DNA of 62,987 nucleotides from Pseudomonadota bacterium. Its GTDB lineage: Bacteria > Cyanobacteriota > Vampirovibrionia > Obscuribacterales > Obscuribacteraceae. The notes under the pieces are model-generated. The model did not search any database, was not told the origin of the DNA, and saw only the letters and a list, made by a program, of their open reading frames with translations. A program made the position numbers and the translations under genes. The stretch lies in the NCBI GenBank assembly GCA_021324135.1, contig JAJPJO010000063.1, positions 1 to 62,987 on the forward strand, given 5' to 3'. Position 1 is the stretch's first letter; each line of letters opens with the position of its first letter. Below, one piece after another: positions 13,489 through 22,846 of the stretch.

Positions 13489-15249
13489 ATGAAAAATCGG
13501 CGGAATTATAGAGATAACGAACCGGTCATTATTATCGGATCGGGTATTGCGGGATTGCTGCTGGCCATCGATCTGGCTGACCGCGGCATAAAATCGATTG
13601 TTGTTACCAAAGGCTCGGTAGATCTATCGAATACGGCAATGGCTCAAGGTGGATTAGCCGCCGTCACTGGTGCGAATGCATCTGACTCGACGGACCATCA
13701 CTTGCTCGACACGATCATATCAGGAGACGGGTTGTCCGATTATCGCGTCAGCCGTTCCATAATCAATCAAGGTGGTGCTCTTGTAAGAAAGCTCGTCAGC
13801 CTGGGTGTGAATTTCGATTTTTCTTCACTGGCTCTTGAGGGAGGGCATAGTTTATCTCGGGTGGTGCACAGCGCTGACGCCACTGGCCGAGCTATTATTC
13901 AAGGTTTAACAAGACGTGCTGCGGCGCACAAATTGATCGCGATTCTCGAAAATTGTTTTCTGCAAGAAATTATATTGACGGATGAGGTTGCAGCCGCGGC
14001 CGGTAAAGGCCGAGGGAACTACTCCGCATTCGCCACAGGACAAGCTTGCGGCGTGCGTGTATTGAAGTTTGATGGCAGTGGAGTTGCCTCATTTCAGACG
14101 ATCTACGGCGGCGCAGTAGTATTAGCCACGGGCGGTCTTGGTCAGATCTACGGACGCACCACCAACCCTATCAGTGCCACCGGTGACGGTATTGCCACCG
14201 CATATAGAGCGGGTGCCTGCCTGGCGGATATGGAATTTGTTCAATTTCATCCGACGGCTTTGCATTTGAAGGGCGCTCCGGCTTTTCTTATTTCCGAGGC
14301 GGTGCGTGGCAGTGGAGCGGTTCTCCTCGACAAGCGCGGCGAGCGTTTCGTCGGCAAATACAGCTCCAGAGGTGAATTGTCCACGCGTGATATCGTCTCG
14401 CGCGCTATATTTTGGAATATGCAGGAAGAAGAGAGCGAGCACGTTTGGCTGGATCTTTCGCCGATTGGCAGCGAGGCAATCGCGACCAAGTTCCCGAACA
14501 TCGTAGCGAAACTGAGTCAGTATGGAATCGATGCTTTGCGCGAACCGATTCCGGTATCACCGGCGGCGCACTACTTCATGGGCGGCATTCTCGCCGATTC
14601 CTGCGGTCGCACAACCGTTGCCAACTTGTTTGCAATCGGCGAATGTGCTTGCACCGGCTTGCACGGCGCCAACCGCCTTGCCAGCAATTCACTTTTGGAA
14701 GGCGGGGCGATGGCTATGAATTTAGCTCAACACCTCTCCAGGCGAGGCAACGATCGCTCGCCCTTGAACGTATGCGGATCCCTGCGATCTGGAAGAGAAG
14801 CACCATTAGATTTGCAGGCGAGCGCGGGCCATCGATCCGACACAAATCAACTGCGATCGAGCAAAGACTCATTCCAAGCCGATCTTTTAAAACAAGTAGG
14901 TTTAGTGCGGAGCAACGACGAATTGCTCAAGTTCATCAACAAATATTCAGCGATGACGGCCTTCTCAAGCCCAGAGAGTACCGGCGTTGCCGGGGAACTG
15001 GAAAGCGAAAACATGATTCTCCTGGGCAAATTGATCGCCTACTCCGCGCTTATGCGGCGCGAATCGCGCGGTGCCCATTGGAGGCAAGATTTTGCTGAGA
15101 AAAACGACGAGCAATATCGCGCTCGTTTAATTCATCAGAAGCATGCTCAGGGTTGGTTGGCGGTCCCGGCCTGCTCAGAGCAAGAGGCGGCGATTTCGGC
15201 CGCAAGCGTCGAAGGGGCTGCGGCACTCCCGCCAGCCATTCCGGCTTGA
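13489..15249 (+). CDS. nadB: L-aspartate oxidase
   Basis: NadB oxidises L-aspartate to iminoaspartate for NadA. The N-terminus carries the FAD dinucleotide motif VIIIGSGIAGLLLAIDLA. The body has TAMAQGGLAAV, GGHSLSRVVHSADATGRAII, ATGGLGQIYGRTTNP, MEFVQFHPTALH, PVSPAAHYFMGGI and GANRLASNSLLEG, all typical of aspartate oxidase rather than succinate dehydrogenase. At 586 residues it is a little long: there is an insert around residue 165 (AAAGKGRGN), a spacer after the FAD domain, and an Ala-rich tail. The last 103 bases overlap, in convergent orientation, the 3' end of the ATP-grasp gene. Confidence 0.95.
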   Translation: MKNRRNYRDNEPVIIIGSGIAGLLLAIDLADRGIKSIVVTKGSVDLSNTAMAQGGLAAVTGANASDSTDHHLLDTIISGDGLSDYRVSRSIINQGGALVRKLVSLGVNFDFSSLALEGGHSLSRVVHSADATGRAIIQGLTRRAAAHKLIAILENCFLQEIILTDEVAAAAGKGRGNYSAFATGQACGVRVLKFDGSGVASFQTIYGGAVVLATGGLGQIYGRTTNPISATGDGIATAYRAGACLADMEFVQFHPTALHLKGAPAFLISEAVRGSGAVLLDKRGERFVGKYSSRGELSTRDIVSRAIFWNMQEEESEHVWLDLSPIGSEAIATKFPNIVAKLSQYGIDALREPIPVSPAAHYFMGGILADSCGRTTVANLFAIGECACTGLHGANRLASNSLLEGGAMAMNLAQHLSRRGNDRSPLNVCGSLRSGREAPLDLQASAGHRSDTNQLRSSKDSFQADLLKQVGLVRSNDELLKFINKYSAMTAFSSPESTGVAGELESENMILLGKLIAYSALMRRESRGAHWRQDFAEKNDEQYRARLIHQKHAQGWLAVPACSEQEAAISAASVEGAAALPPAIPA

Positions 15250-16193
15250 GCGACGAGGACTGCCTTAGTCGTTAACAGACGTTCGATGCCATTGGCTAAT
15301 GTTGTGGCCGCTGGCGGATACAACGATAGGAAGAGCGACGGCTCGACCAATTCAAGCTCAATCACGATTGGGCGGTCTTCATTATCTCGAACCAGATCAA
15401 CGCGCGCATAAAGTGGGGGATTCTCAAACGCCACTGCATCTAGTGCGCCGGAATCTGCCGCCCCGGCATTGCGATAGGCGGCAGGCAAAAGTCTCAACGT
15501 CTGCCTGGCAGTTTCAAGCTCTTCAGGCTGAGCTTCGACAAAGGTCTCGCCGGCTTGTCCGGCTGGAAGAAGCGCCTGAAAGGCGGTTTTGCGCACGGCG
15601 TGCGAATATTCTCCCTTTATAAAAACCAGGGCTCGCTCACCGTAGCTCTTCACCGACTCGATATAAGGCTGAAGCATCAGATCACCATCGGCTAGAAGCC
15701 GCCTGGCGTGCTGCTCACCGGCTCCGACATCTTGATAAGAGACTACTTTGACGCCGCTGGTTGCCAGTCCTACAGCCGGTTTTATGACAGCCTTACTCCA
15801 GCCCTGCCCTGACATTTCAATGTCCAGCCGGCAATCTGAGCCCCTTTTGAGCCAGATCGTCGGAACCGTGGCCACTCCCACAGCAGCTAGATGGCGTAAA
15901 TACGACTTGTGCATGCTCCATCTCACCAGGTCTGGATGGTTCTGCACAGCGGTTGTGGTTGCCAGGCGCTCCAGCCACGAGCTGAATTGAGCCAATTTAA
16001 GGTGATAGTCCCAGGTGGAGCGGATTATGCAAAGTCCTGCTGTGCTCCAGTCAATCCTGGGGTCATCCCAGATGGCTGCCTGGCAGCGATAGCCTCGTTT
16101 TTGCAAAATCGTGAACGCGAGCAAATCGTCGGGATCCAGGTCAGGCAGACCGGAATAAGTCACAAAAGTACAGTCGTACTTGGCGTTTTTCAT
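15147..16193 (-). CDS. ATP-grasp enzyme, glutathione-synthetase/DcsG-like
   Basis: The 348-residue protein opens with CTFVTYSGLPDLDPDDLLAF and has AAIWDDPRIDW and CIIRSTWDYHLK, a pattern of a family of ATP-grasp ligases related to prokaryotic glutathione synthetase and DcsG. The ATP-grasp core follows, with AVIKPAVGLATSGVKVVS, LMLQPYIESVKSYGERALVF and the metal-binding end ARVDLV ... PIVIELELVEPSLF. These enzymes join a carboxylate to an amine or thiol; the substrates are unknown here. The C-terminus is an Ala-rich tail overlapping the nadB 3' end. No obvious partner gene lies beside it. Confidence 0.75.
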   Translation of the reverse strand: MKNAKYDCTFVTYSGLPDLDPDDLLAFTILQKRGYRCQAAIWDDPRIDWSTAGLCIIRSTWDYHLKLAQFSSWLERLATTTAVQNHPDLVRWSMHKSYLRHLAAVGVATVPTIWLKRGSDCRLDIEMSGQGWSKAVIKPAVGLATSGVKVVSYQDVGAGEQHARRLLADGDLMLQPYIESVKSYGERALVFIKGEYSHAVRKTAFQALLPAGQAGETFVEAQPEELETARQTLRLLPAAYRNAGAADSGALDAVAFENPPLYARVDLVRDNEDRPIVIELELVEPSLFLSLYPPAATTLANGIERLLTTKAVLVAQAGMAGGSAAAPSTLAAEIAASCSEQAGTANQP

Positions 16194-16405
16194 CAGAAAC
16201 TGCTCATGGCAAAGGCGGAATTTAATAATCGCGAACCACGCGAGCCCGCTGATTTTAGCTGCGGATTATAAAGAGTCGCGCAAACAACCCTGAATAGGAT
16301 ACACCTCCTGGGCATAATCCAGATGGGGCGGAAGGTTTTTAAAAAGGTAAGCTTGACGGACTACCGAACCACCGCTTCAGCTGCTGTCCTTGCAACCGCG
16401 AAGAG

Positions 16406-17884
16406 ATGTCGTCGTACGAAAGCAATTCGAAATCATTTCCCCGGGATCCATCCAATCAGCTATTCAATCTCGAGCTGTCCTCGATCCTGAAAGCGAACGC
16501 GCTCTTCAACGATCGCTATGTGGTTGAGGCGCAGTTGGGCTATGGCGGCATGGGTTGCGTTTATCGCGCCATCGACAAAAAGACGAACCGACGCGTGGCC
16601 TTGAAAATACTTCATCCCTCGATGTTATCAGACACGTCCGCCAGGCGCCGTTTCATCAGGGAAGGTCGTAACTCCTTGTCCCTGCGCCACCCTCATATAG
16701 TGCAGGTCACTGATTTCGCGCTCTCTAAAGATGGGCTTCTGTACATGGAGATGGAGTATCTGCAAGGCGAGAGTCTTGCCGATATCGTGATGAAAACCGG
16801 CCCTCTGACACTGGGGCGCTTTGTCGATGTCTTTGTTCAGGTTTGCAATGCCCTTATTTACGCGCACGAACAGGGATTTGTGCACCGCGACATCAAACCG
16901 AGCAACATCATGATCGGTCCTTCAAGACGTGGTGGTGACCGGGTCAAGCTGGTCGATTTCGGAGTCGCGAAGTTGCTTAATGATTCCGGAATGCAGGAGC
17001 TTACATTCGTGGGCGAATTCATCGGCAGCCCATGTTACATGAGCCCCGAGCAGTGCGAAGGAGCCGACAGCGTCGATGGTCGCTCCGATCTTTATTCGCT
17101 CGGTTGCGTTATGTATGAGGCGATCACCGGTGTCAGAGCCTTTCGTGGACCCAGCTCGCTGCGCATTATGCACAAACAGGTGCATGAGATGCCGGCTATA
17201 TTCTCCAAAGCCAGACCGGATTTGGCAATTCCCGCGTGGCTCGAGCACGTCGTTTTTAAAACGCTGGCCAAGAATCCCAGGGAGCGTTATGACAATGCTC
17301 ATGCGCTTAAACTGGACTTGCTCGATGGAAGATTCCAATCATCGCAAGACGAGGATCGCGCCACCAACTTCGAGGTGCTGCCATGGGAAAGCTTACAACA
17401 CGCGCCTTTCGATGAGACTGCTTCGGGTACGAATTTTGATGCTGCTGTTTCCGGAAGCCATGAAGCGATCGTTTCTAAAGCATACGATGCGGCAATCTCC
17501 GGCACGCATGAGGCAGGATTGAAGACGATTACACGCAGGCGCGCCGCGGCTTCAACACTGGCTGTTGGTACGGTCTCCAACCCAATCGTTTTTAAATCAT
17601 TCAATTGGTCGGTGCTTAAGTTGCTGAGCTATGGTGGCATGATTCAAGAGGAAGATTTGCTGGAGGCAAGGCAATTTCAACAGCACAACGGCGGTGATCT
17701 GGGGCGCATTCTGGTTATCCTCGGCAAAATAGACAACAAAACGCTTTTGTCGGCCGTAAAGGCGCAGAGATTGGTTGAATTGGGTGAGATGAAAACGGAT
17801 CGGGCTATTTACCTGTTGCATTATTGCCAGCGAATGCGCGCCGATCTGGAGGAAGCGATAACTGAGCTGGGAGATAACTTCTAA
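16406..17884 (+). CDS. Ser/Thr protein kinase with C-terminal T2SS-E-N-like domain
   Basis: Residues ~37-300 form a complete Hanks kinase: Gly loop LGYGGMGCVYRA, catalytic lysine K67 in VALKIL, HRDIKPSN (160-167), VDFG (183-186), and MSPEQ in place of APE. A linker with near-repeats FDAAVSGSHEA and YDAAISGTHEA follows. The last ~95 residues (GGMIQEEDLLEARQFQQHNG ... RILVILGKIDNKTLLSAVKAQ) resemble the N-terminal domain of type II secretion ATPases, which in relatives can bind nucleotides such as c-di-GMP. No membrane segment is present, so the kinase is cytosolic. pspA starts 66 bases downstream in the same direction. Confidence 0.9.
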   Translation: MSSYESNSKSFPRDPSNQLFNLELSSILKANALFNDRYVVEAQLGYGGMGCVYRAIDKKTNRRVALKILHPSMLSDTSARRRFIREGRNSLSLRHPHIVQVTDFALSKDGLLYMEMEYLQGESLADIVMKTGPLTLGRFVDVFVQVCNALIYAHEQGFVHRDIKPSNIMIGPSRRGGDRVKLVDFGVAKLLNDSGMQELTFVGEFIGSPCYMSPEQCEGADSVDGRSDLYSLGCVMYEAITGVRAFRGPSSLRIMHKQVHEMPAIFSKARPDLAIPAWLEHVVFKTLAKNPRERYDNAHALKLDLLDGRFQSSQDEDRATNFEVLPWESLQHAPFDETASGTNFDAAVSGSHEAIVSKAYDAAISGTHEAGLKTITRRRAAASTLAVGTVSNPIVFKSFNWSVLKLLSYGGMIQEEDLLEARQFQQHNGGDLGRILVILGKIDNKTLLSAVKAQRLVELGEMKTDRAIYLLHYCQRMRADLEEAITELGDNF

Positions 17885-17950
17885 CAACTGGTATCATGGT
17901 CAAAGGTGTCTTAACTCGTCGAATAACCCGAGTTGCAAGGAGCAAGCTGG

Positions 17951-18697
17951 ATGTTTAGCCGGATTATCAATGTAATCAAAGGAATGCTCAATAAAGGGAT
18001 CAGCAAGGTTGAAACGCCCGAAGTCCTTGCCGAGCAGGCGCAGATGGAGCTGGAGTCGAGCGTTAAGCAGTTGAAGGAAGCGCTGATCAGCCAGATTACA
18101 GCCGAGAAGGCCCTCGAGCAAAAAATCAAAAAGGATTCAGAGGAGGTCGGCGTCTGGCAAAAGAGAGCCGAGCTTGCGGTGAGCAAAGGCGATGATGCAC
18201 TGGCCAAGGAATGTTTGAAGAAACGGCAGGAACTCGGGCAGTCTCTGGAAAATCTGCAGACGCAGCTGGAGGGACAAAAGACAGCGACAGCCGGGTTGCG
18301 GGACAAGCTCGCCGAGCACGAGGAAAAATTGCGCAAGTTTCAAACGCAGAAGAAGGACATTATCGCGCGTCATCAAGCAAGCACAGCCACTGCCAAGGCG
18401 CATGATATCCTCTCTTCAGGCGGTAGCGGCGGCTCTGCTCTGGACAAGATCGAAGAGAAGATTCGCCAGAAAGAGTTGATGAACGAAGCGCGTGCTGAGG
18501 TTTCCGGTATGAAGGAAAAGGCGCTCGAGGATAAGGTGAAAGAACTGGAAGCGTCCAGCGATCTGGATATCGAGCTGCTCGCTTTGAAAGAGAAAGTGGC
18601 TGCAGCCTCGACACCGGCGCCGAAAATGATCGAGATGACGCAAAGCGCACCCGAGGACATTCTCCTCGTCGAAGAAGTCAAAGACGACAAGAAATAA
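17951..18697 (+). CDS. pspA: PspA/IM30 (Vipp1) family membrane-stress protein
   Basis: The 248-residue protein has the PspA fold: an N-terminal amphipathic helix (MFSRIINVIKGMLNKGISKV) that binds membranes, then long coiled-coil helices to about residue 180. Characteristic segments are PEVLAEQAQMELESSVKQLK and KRAELAVSKGDDALAKECL. A Gly/Ser linker and a C-terminal helical tail follow. Members form rings or rods that protect the cytoplasmic membrane or shape thylakoids. The ATG at 17951 is chosen because AAGGAG sits 9 bases before it; the frame also opens earlier at a TTG (17933). The adjacent kinase may regulate it. Confidence 0.9.
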   Translation: MFSRIINVIKGMLNKGISKVETPEVLAEQAQMELESSVKQLKEALISQITAEKALEQKIKKDSEEVGVWQKRAELAVSKGDDALAKECLKKRQELGQSLENLQTQLEGQKTATAGLRDKLAEHEEKLRKFQTQKKDIIARHQASTATAKAHDILSSGGSGGSALDKIEEKIRQKELMNEARAEVSGMKEKALEDKVKELEASSDLDIELLALKEKVAAASTPAPKMIEMTQSAPEDILLVEEVKDDKK

Positions 18698-18743
18698 TGC
18701 AAGCGCCCCCGACGAGCGAACAACAGTCTATTTGACTGATGCC

Positions 18744-19133
18744 TCAGTCCGGCTTGTTGATTAAGAACGTAGCGAAGTTCTCGAAAAATTCTACCAGCAC
18801 ATCTTTGTGCGCTGCAAACTCTGGTACCGCATTTAGTGCGGCGGTCATGTTACGCATCCAGGCATCTTTCTCCTTCACGCCAATTGGAAAAGGCATATGC
18901 CTGGCGCGCATGCGCGGGTGACCGCGCTCCTGACTGTATGTTCCCGGCCCGCCGGTGCGCTGAATGAGGAACAGAGCCAGATTGCGTTTCGGTTCAGCCA
19001 GATCTTTGGGGTAAAGTGGTCTGAGCAGCTCGTCTTTCTCGATGCCTGCGTAAAACTGCTCGACGAGCTTGTAGAATGGCTCTTCCATTCCGACTGATTT
19101 ATATATTGATGCGACCGGATCGTACGTGTTCAT
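18744..19133 (-). CDS. glbO: Group II truncated haemoglobin (trHbO)
   Basis: The 129-residue globin has the group II signature FLIQRTGGPGTYSQERGHPR followed by MRARHMPFPIGVKEKDAWMR. Key residues are Tyr28 (B10) in QFYAGI, the proximal His79 (F8) in RARH, and Trp92 (G8) in DAWM. Such haemoglobins bind oxygen or nitric oxide in the cytoplasm and are linked to NO/peroxide defence. The length is normal for the family. It is convergent with pspA and may be read upstream of, or separately from, the AttH-like gene on the same strand. Confidence 0.93.
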   Translation of the reverse strand: MNTYDPVASIYKSVGMEEPFYKLVEQFYAGIEKDELLRPLYPKDLAEPKRNLALFLIQRTGGPGTYSQERGHPRMRARHMPFPIGVKEKDAWMRNMTAALNAVPEFAAHKDVLVEFFENFATFLINKPD

Positions 19134-19172
19134 GCCGATGAATTATAGCCCAAAGATGGCGCTGGTTTCGGC

Positions 19173-20255
19173 TCAAATTTTCTTTTTAAACGCCGCTGCA
19201 TAACCGGTCATCTCGACATAGCTCTGACCGCGCGTGGGATTGCCGTTCTTCGATCCGCTGACTTGTGACGATCCTTCCCAATATGTAACATCGGTGGATC
19301 GTGTCGTGATCAATTCCTGGTCCTTGAATGCAGGCTCGATGCTCAGATCTATTTTGCATTTGGGAATCTTTACCTGCCAGCCCATCGGATACTTCCCCTG
19401 GCTATGCGGGCTTATCCATGTGGATTTCGACGAGATAGTGAAGTCGCTGTAATTAAGATGAATGGATGAACCATCTGAATTGATCAGGGTGCCTGATGAA
19501 TTATTATCGATGGTGCCGTCGCGTCTGCGCATGATGTACAGCATGATTTCGCTGTTGTCGTCGAGCTGGATGCTGAACCAGTCCCAGCCCACCTGCTCAT
19601 CCGTCAACTGATTCGAACCAAATTCATGATCCATCCAGGAGATGCCTTCCACCGGCTCGGCTTGACTGTCGATGAAGAGGGTTCCTTTGGTTTTCAATCT
19701 CGTCATGGAATAGTAATGCGAAGCGCACCCCTTGCCGGATGCCTTTTGGCTGACGCCGTTTTTTCCATGCACGACCGGCGGCTTTGCCGGGCTCAAGAGA
19801 AGATGAATCGCGTAACCCTCGGACTCTGCCCGCAAAAGAAACTGATCGCCCAGCGATTCAGCGGACCATCCCTGGTTGGCAACATAGAATAGATCGGAAC
19901 GTGCTTCTCCAGTCGGCAAGCCGCTTCTGCTCAGGCGCTCGAAGACATGGAATTGATTGGTATTCTGATCGCTGATTGCGAAGTGCGCCAGGTATGCATT
20001 GCGCGGCTTTTGCTGCCCTTCCTCCATACCCTGCCTGAAAAAGGTCAATTCATAGCCATATTTCTTGCCGCTTTTGCTCTGCAGATGACCCGTGTAATAC
20101 CACCACTCCGTTTTGTAATCTCCATGAGATGCATGATCTCGAGGGAAGGAGAAAGTATAGCCGGGCAAGGCTTGCTTGAATGTGCGCGCAAAACTCGCGG
20201 TCGCGACTGAAAGAATGATCGGCAGCAGGAGAAGTGACAGTGCATATTTATTCAT
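19173..20255 (-). CDS. Secreted AttH/CrtC-like lipocalin-domain protein
   Basis: The start chosen is the ATG at 20255 (MNKYALSLLLLPIILSVATA), giving 360 residues with a clear signal peptide. GGAGGTGG lies just upstream, and the start overlaps the permease stop by 8 bases. The mature part shows the CrtC/AttH pattern: FSFPRDHASHGDYKTEWWYYTGHL, YGYELTFFRQG, WMDHEFGSNQL and WDWFSIQLDD. The family includes carotenoid 1,2-hydratase and AttH, which is encoded with an ABC transporter in Agrobacterium. The same triad of ATPase, FtsX-like permease and AttH-like protein occurs here. It probably handles a lipid-like substrate in the periplasm. Confidence 0.82.
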   Translation of the reverse strand: MNKYALSLLLLPIILSVATASFARTFKQALPGYTFSFPRDHASHGDYKTEWWYYTGHLQSKSGKKYGYELTFFRQGMEEGQQKPRNAYLAHFAISDQNTNQFHVFERLSRSGLPTGEARSDLFYVANQGWSAESLGDQFLLRAESEGYAIHLLLSPAKPPVVHGKNGVSQKASGKGCASHYYSMTRLKTKGTLFIDSQAEPVEGISWMDHEFGSNQLTDEQVGWDWFSIQLDDNSEIMLYIMRRRDGTIDNNSSGTLINSDGSSIHLNYSDFTISSKSTWISPHSQGKYPMGWQVKIPKCKIDLSIEPAFKDQELITTRSTDVTYWEGSSQVSGSKNGNPTRGQSYVEMTGYAAAFKKKI

Positions 20256-22836
20256 CGCGCACCACCTCCGTCGGCAACGTCTTTGCTGCCTCCCTTGCAG
20301 GAAGCAGACCGGCACCCAGAGCCGCTGCCAGAATCAGTAAAATGGATTGCATAATGAAATCCCATGGCATTTGCACGCGAATCGTCCAGCCGAACGATTG
20401 CTTGTTAATCACATTCACGAGCAGAAATGAAAGAATGAAGCCGACCACAAGACCTGTGGCTATTCCCATGCATCCAAGCAGCAATGATTGACTGAGAACT
20501 ATTTTGCGAATCTGAGTTTTGCGGGCGCCGAGATAGCGCAGTATGCCGTAATCGCGCCGGGATTCGAAAGAGAGGGCGAGAAGCGCGTTCATCACCGAGA
20601 GCAGTGCTACCACTACTGCAATAGTATGCAATGCATATGTGACCGCGAAGGTTCGATCGAAAACCCGCATTGCCTCACGCCTCAACTCACCATTATCACG
20701 AATTTGAATCAGGGAACGACCTTGCACCGCATTTAGTATTGCCTGTCGGCCCTCCTCTCGGTTTTCTCCTGGTTTCAAATACACCGCTATGCTCGTCAAA
20801 CTGTTGTCGTCGAATGCCTTGCGGAACAAGGGGCGGTCCATGACGATCAGCCCGAGATCGGTTGAATAATCATAATAGACATCCGCCACTTTCAGCGACA
20901 AAATCGTGCTCGAGTTGGTCGGCAGCTGAATGGTATCGCCTCTGAAAACGTTTTTTCGCAAAGAGAAACTTTCCGATATCAGACATGAATGCGGAGATTG
21001 CAAGGACATATTTCTTTCATTGGCGATTGCAGCAATGACATCGGTTGTAGATTTACCCGATGTGAGCTGGATTTTACCAAAGCGCTTCAACACGTCGAAA
21101 TCACCTCCGGCTACAACACAAGGCTCACCGCCATATGTCGTGCGCCTCTCGACGAAACCGTCCGCAGCCGCAACGCAGGGAAGCTGCGATATCGTATCTA
21201 ATACCGAGCTCTGCAAGCGGCCCTGGCGGCTGCCTCTTGCACGTGCCGCCGATTGAATCCAGAGGTCAGCCTTTAGAATCTGATCCACCCAGGCGACGAC
21301 GGTGCTCCTGAAGCTGGAGATCATGATGGCAAGGCTGATCATCATTGAAATTCCGATCATCAGGCTGGCGACGGCCAGCGACGTCCGGCCGTTCGATCCA
21401 TAAAGAGAGCGTGCTCCTAATAGCGCCTCGGTGCCGCCCAGGAATGTGATAAATCGAGAGCGTCCAAGAACTGCCAGGAACGTCCGCACCAGATACGGTG
21501 TGCTGAAAGCCATGCCCAGGATTGCACAAAGAGCAGCCAGATAACCGAAGAATGGAAATTCATAAACTGGAGGAGCGAGAGCGGCTAAGCCGCCGCAAAT
21601 AAATAGCGCTGCTCCGATTGCCAGCAGCAATCCGGCCGAGCCGAGCAGCCGCGACTCGAACGAGCCTCGTCTGGTAGCTTCAGCCGGCGATATGGCGGCA
21701 GACTCGAGCACCGGTATGATCGCTGCCAGAACAGTTATGGACACTCCGATTGCCAATGACGTGAGGACCGTGCCTGGCTCGATTGTCGTTGAGCCGAGCG
21801 GATGTTGAAAATAGAAATGCTCCATGGTTCCGGCAATGGCGCTCAAGGCGCCATCAGCAAAAGCGACGCCGCAAAGCAGTCCGGTCAGCGAGCCGATGAT
21901 TCCAAATGCCAGTGCCTCCAGCATGAAAAGAACGGCGATTTGCCAGCGACTCATGCCGAGCGCTCTCAGTGTCCCAATCTCGCTGCGCCTTCGCACGACG
22001 GAGATCGTAATCGTATTGTAGATGAGAAACATGCCGACGATGAGCGCAATGAATGCCAGCGCCGTGAGATTGTATTCAAACGACCGCGTCATCTTCTCCA
22101 CATTGGCGCTGCGCGCCGCAGGGCTTTCAATAGCGACTGATGGAGGCAGCACATGCTGCAGCTCATCCTTGACCTGGCTGAGCGAGTTCTGCGGAACTAT
22201 GAATTCGATGGCGCTGGCTTTGTTCTCTGCGCTCAGCGCCCGCTGAGCATTCTCAATATCGGTCACGATGACACTGCCATTGAAGGCGCCGCCAAGCCCC
22301 TCGTTTTTTAAAATTCCGGCGACCCGGAAATTTTTCATCTTATCGTTGAGGCAGACATCAAAGCGATCTCCCTTTTTCAACCCATGGGCTTGAGCCAGCC
22401 GCCATCCTACCAGTGCGGCATCGTCAGCCCACATGTTCCCGCCGTCATGATCGGGGCTTCCCCCGGAAAAGAAATCAGGATCGGCCAGCAGATCGACGCC
22501 GAGAAGCTTCACGGACTCTCCGCCTTGCGAGCCGTAGACAGCCGTTTCATCAATAATGGGCGCCATGCGCACGCCGAGCTTGTCGAGCCAGAGCAGATCG
22601 TTGAGGTAGGAGAGCGGCACATACTGCCCGGTCGAGGAATGAAGCTCGAGGTTTGCTTTGCCTGAGATGAGATCTACGGTTTCGCAAAACTTTGCCAGTG
22701 CCGTTTGATTGGCTAAGTTAATGGAGAGAAAAACACCGACGCCCAGAGTGATACCAGATACGGTGATGAAGGTGCGCGGCCAGTGCTTGAGCAGATCGCG
22801 CAGGATAAATGGCACAAATAACCGGGACCAGATCAT
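20248..22836 (-). CDS. FtsX/MacB-type ABC transporter permease
   Basis: The likely start is the ATG at 22836 (MIWSRLFVPFILRDLLKHWP), giving 862 residues; the frame extends upstream into the ATPase gene without purpose. It has two FtsX units. The first transmembrane helix and a periplasmic MacB-like domain are followed by three helices around residues 265-400, then central helices, a second periplasmic domain and three C-terminal helices (YALHTIAVVVALLSVMNALL onward). Such permeases move lipoproteins or hydrophobic molecules out of the inner membrane rather than importing solutes. The gene lies between its ATPase and the AttH-like gene, with overlap on the AttH side, forming one operon. Confidence 0.9.
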   Translation of the reverse strand: MIWSRLFVPFILRDLLKHWPRTFITVSGITLGVGVFLSINLANQTALAKFCETVDLISGKANLELHSSTGQYVPLSYLNDLLWLDKLGVRMAPIIDETAVYGSQGGESVKLLGVDLLADPDFFSGGSPDHDGGNMWADDAALVGWRLAQAHGLKKGDRFDVCLNDKMKNFRVAGILKNEGLGGAFNGSVIVTDIENAQRALSAENKASAIEFIVPQNSLSQVKDELQHVLPPSVAIESPAARSANVEKMTRSFEYNLTALAFIALIVGMFLIYNTITISVVRRRSEIGTLRALGMSRWQIAVLFMLEALAFGIIGSLTGLLCGVAFADGALSAIAGTMEHFYFQHPLGSTTIEPGTVLTSLAIGVSITVLAAIIPVLESAAISPAEATRRGSFESRLLGSAGLLLAIGAALFICGGLAALAPPVYEFPFFGYLAALCAILGMAFSTPYLVRTFLAVLGRSRFITFLGGTEALLGARSLYGSNGRTSLAVASLMIGISMMISLAIMISSFRSTVVAWVDQILKADLWIQSAARARGSRQGRLQSSVLDTISQLPCVAAADGFVERRTTYGGEPCVVAGGDFDVLKRFGKIQLTSGKSTTDVIAAIANERNMSLQSPHSCLISESFSLRKNVFRGDTIQLPTNSSTILSLKVADVYYDYSTDLGLIVMDRPLFRKAFDDNSLTSIAVYLKPGENREEGRQAILNAVQGRSLIQIRDNGELRREAMRVFDRTFAVTYALHTIAVVVALLSVMNALLALSFESRRDYGILRYLGARKTQIRKIVLSQSLLLGCMGIATGLVVGFILSFLLVNVINKQSFGWTIRVQMPWDFIMQSILLILAAALGAGLLPAREAAKTLPTEVVRDE

Positions 22837-22846
22837 AGATGAGCAA

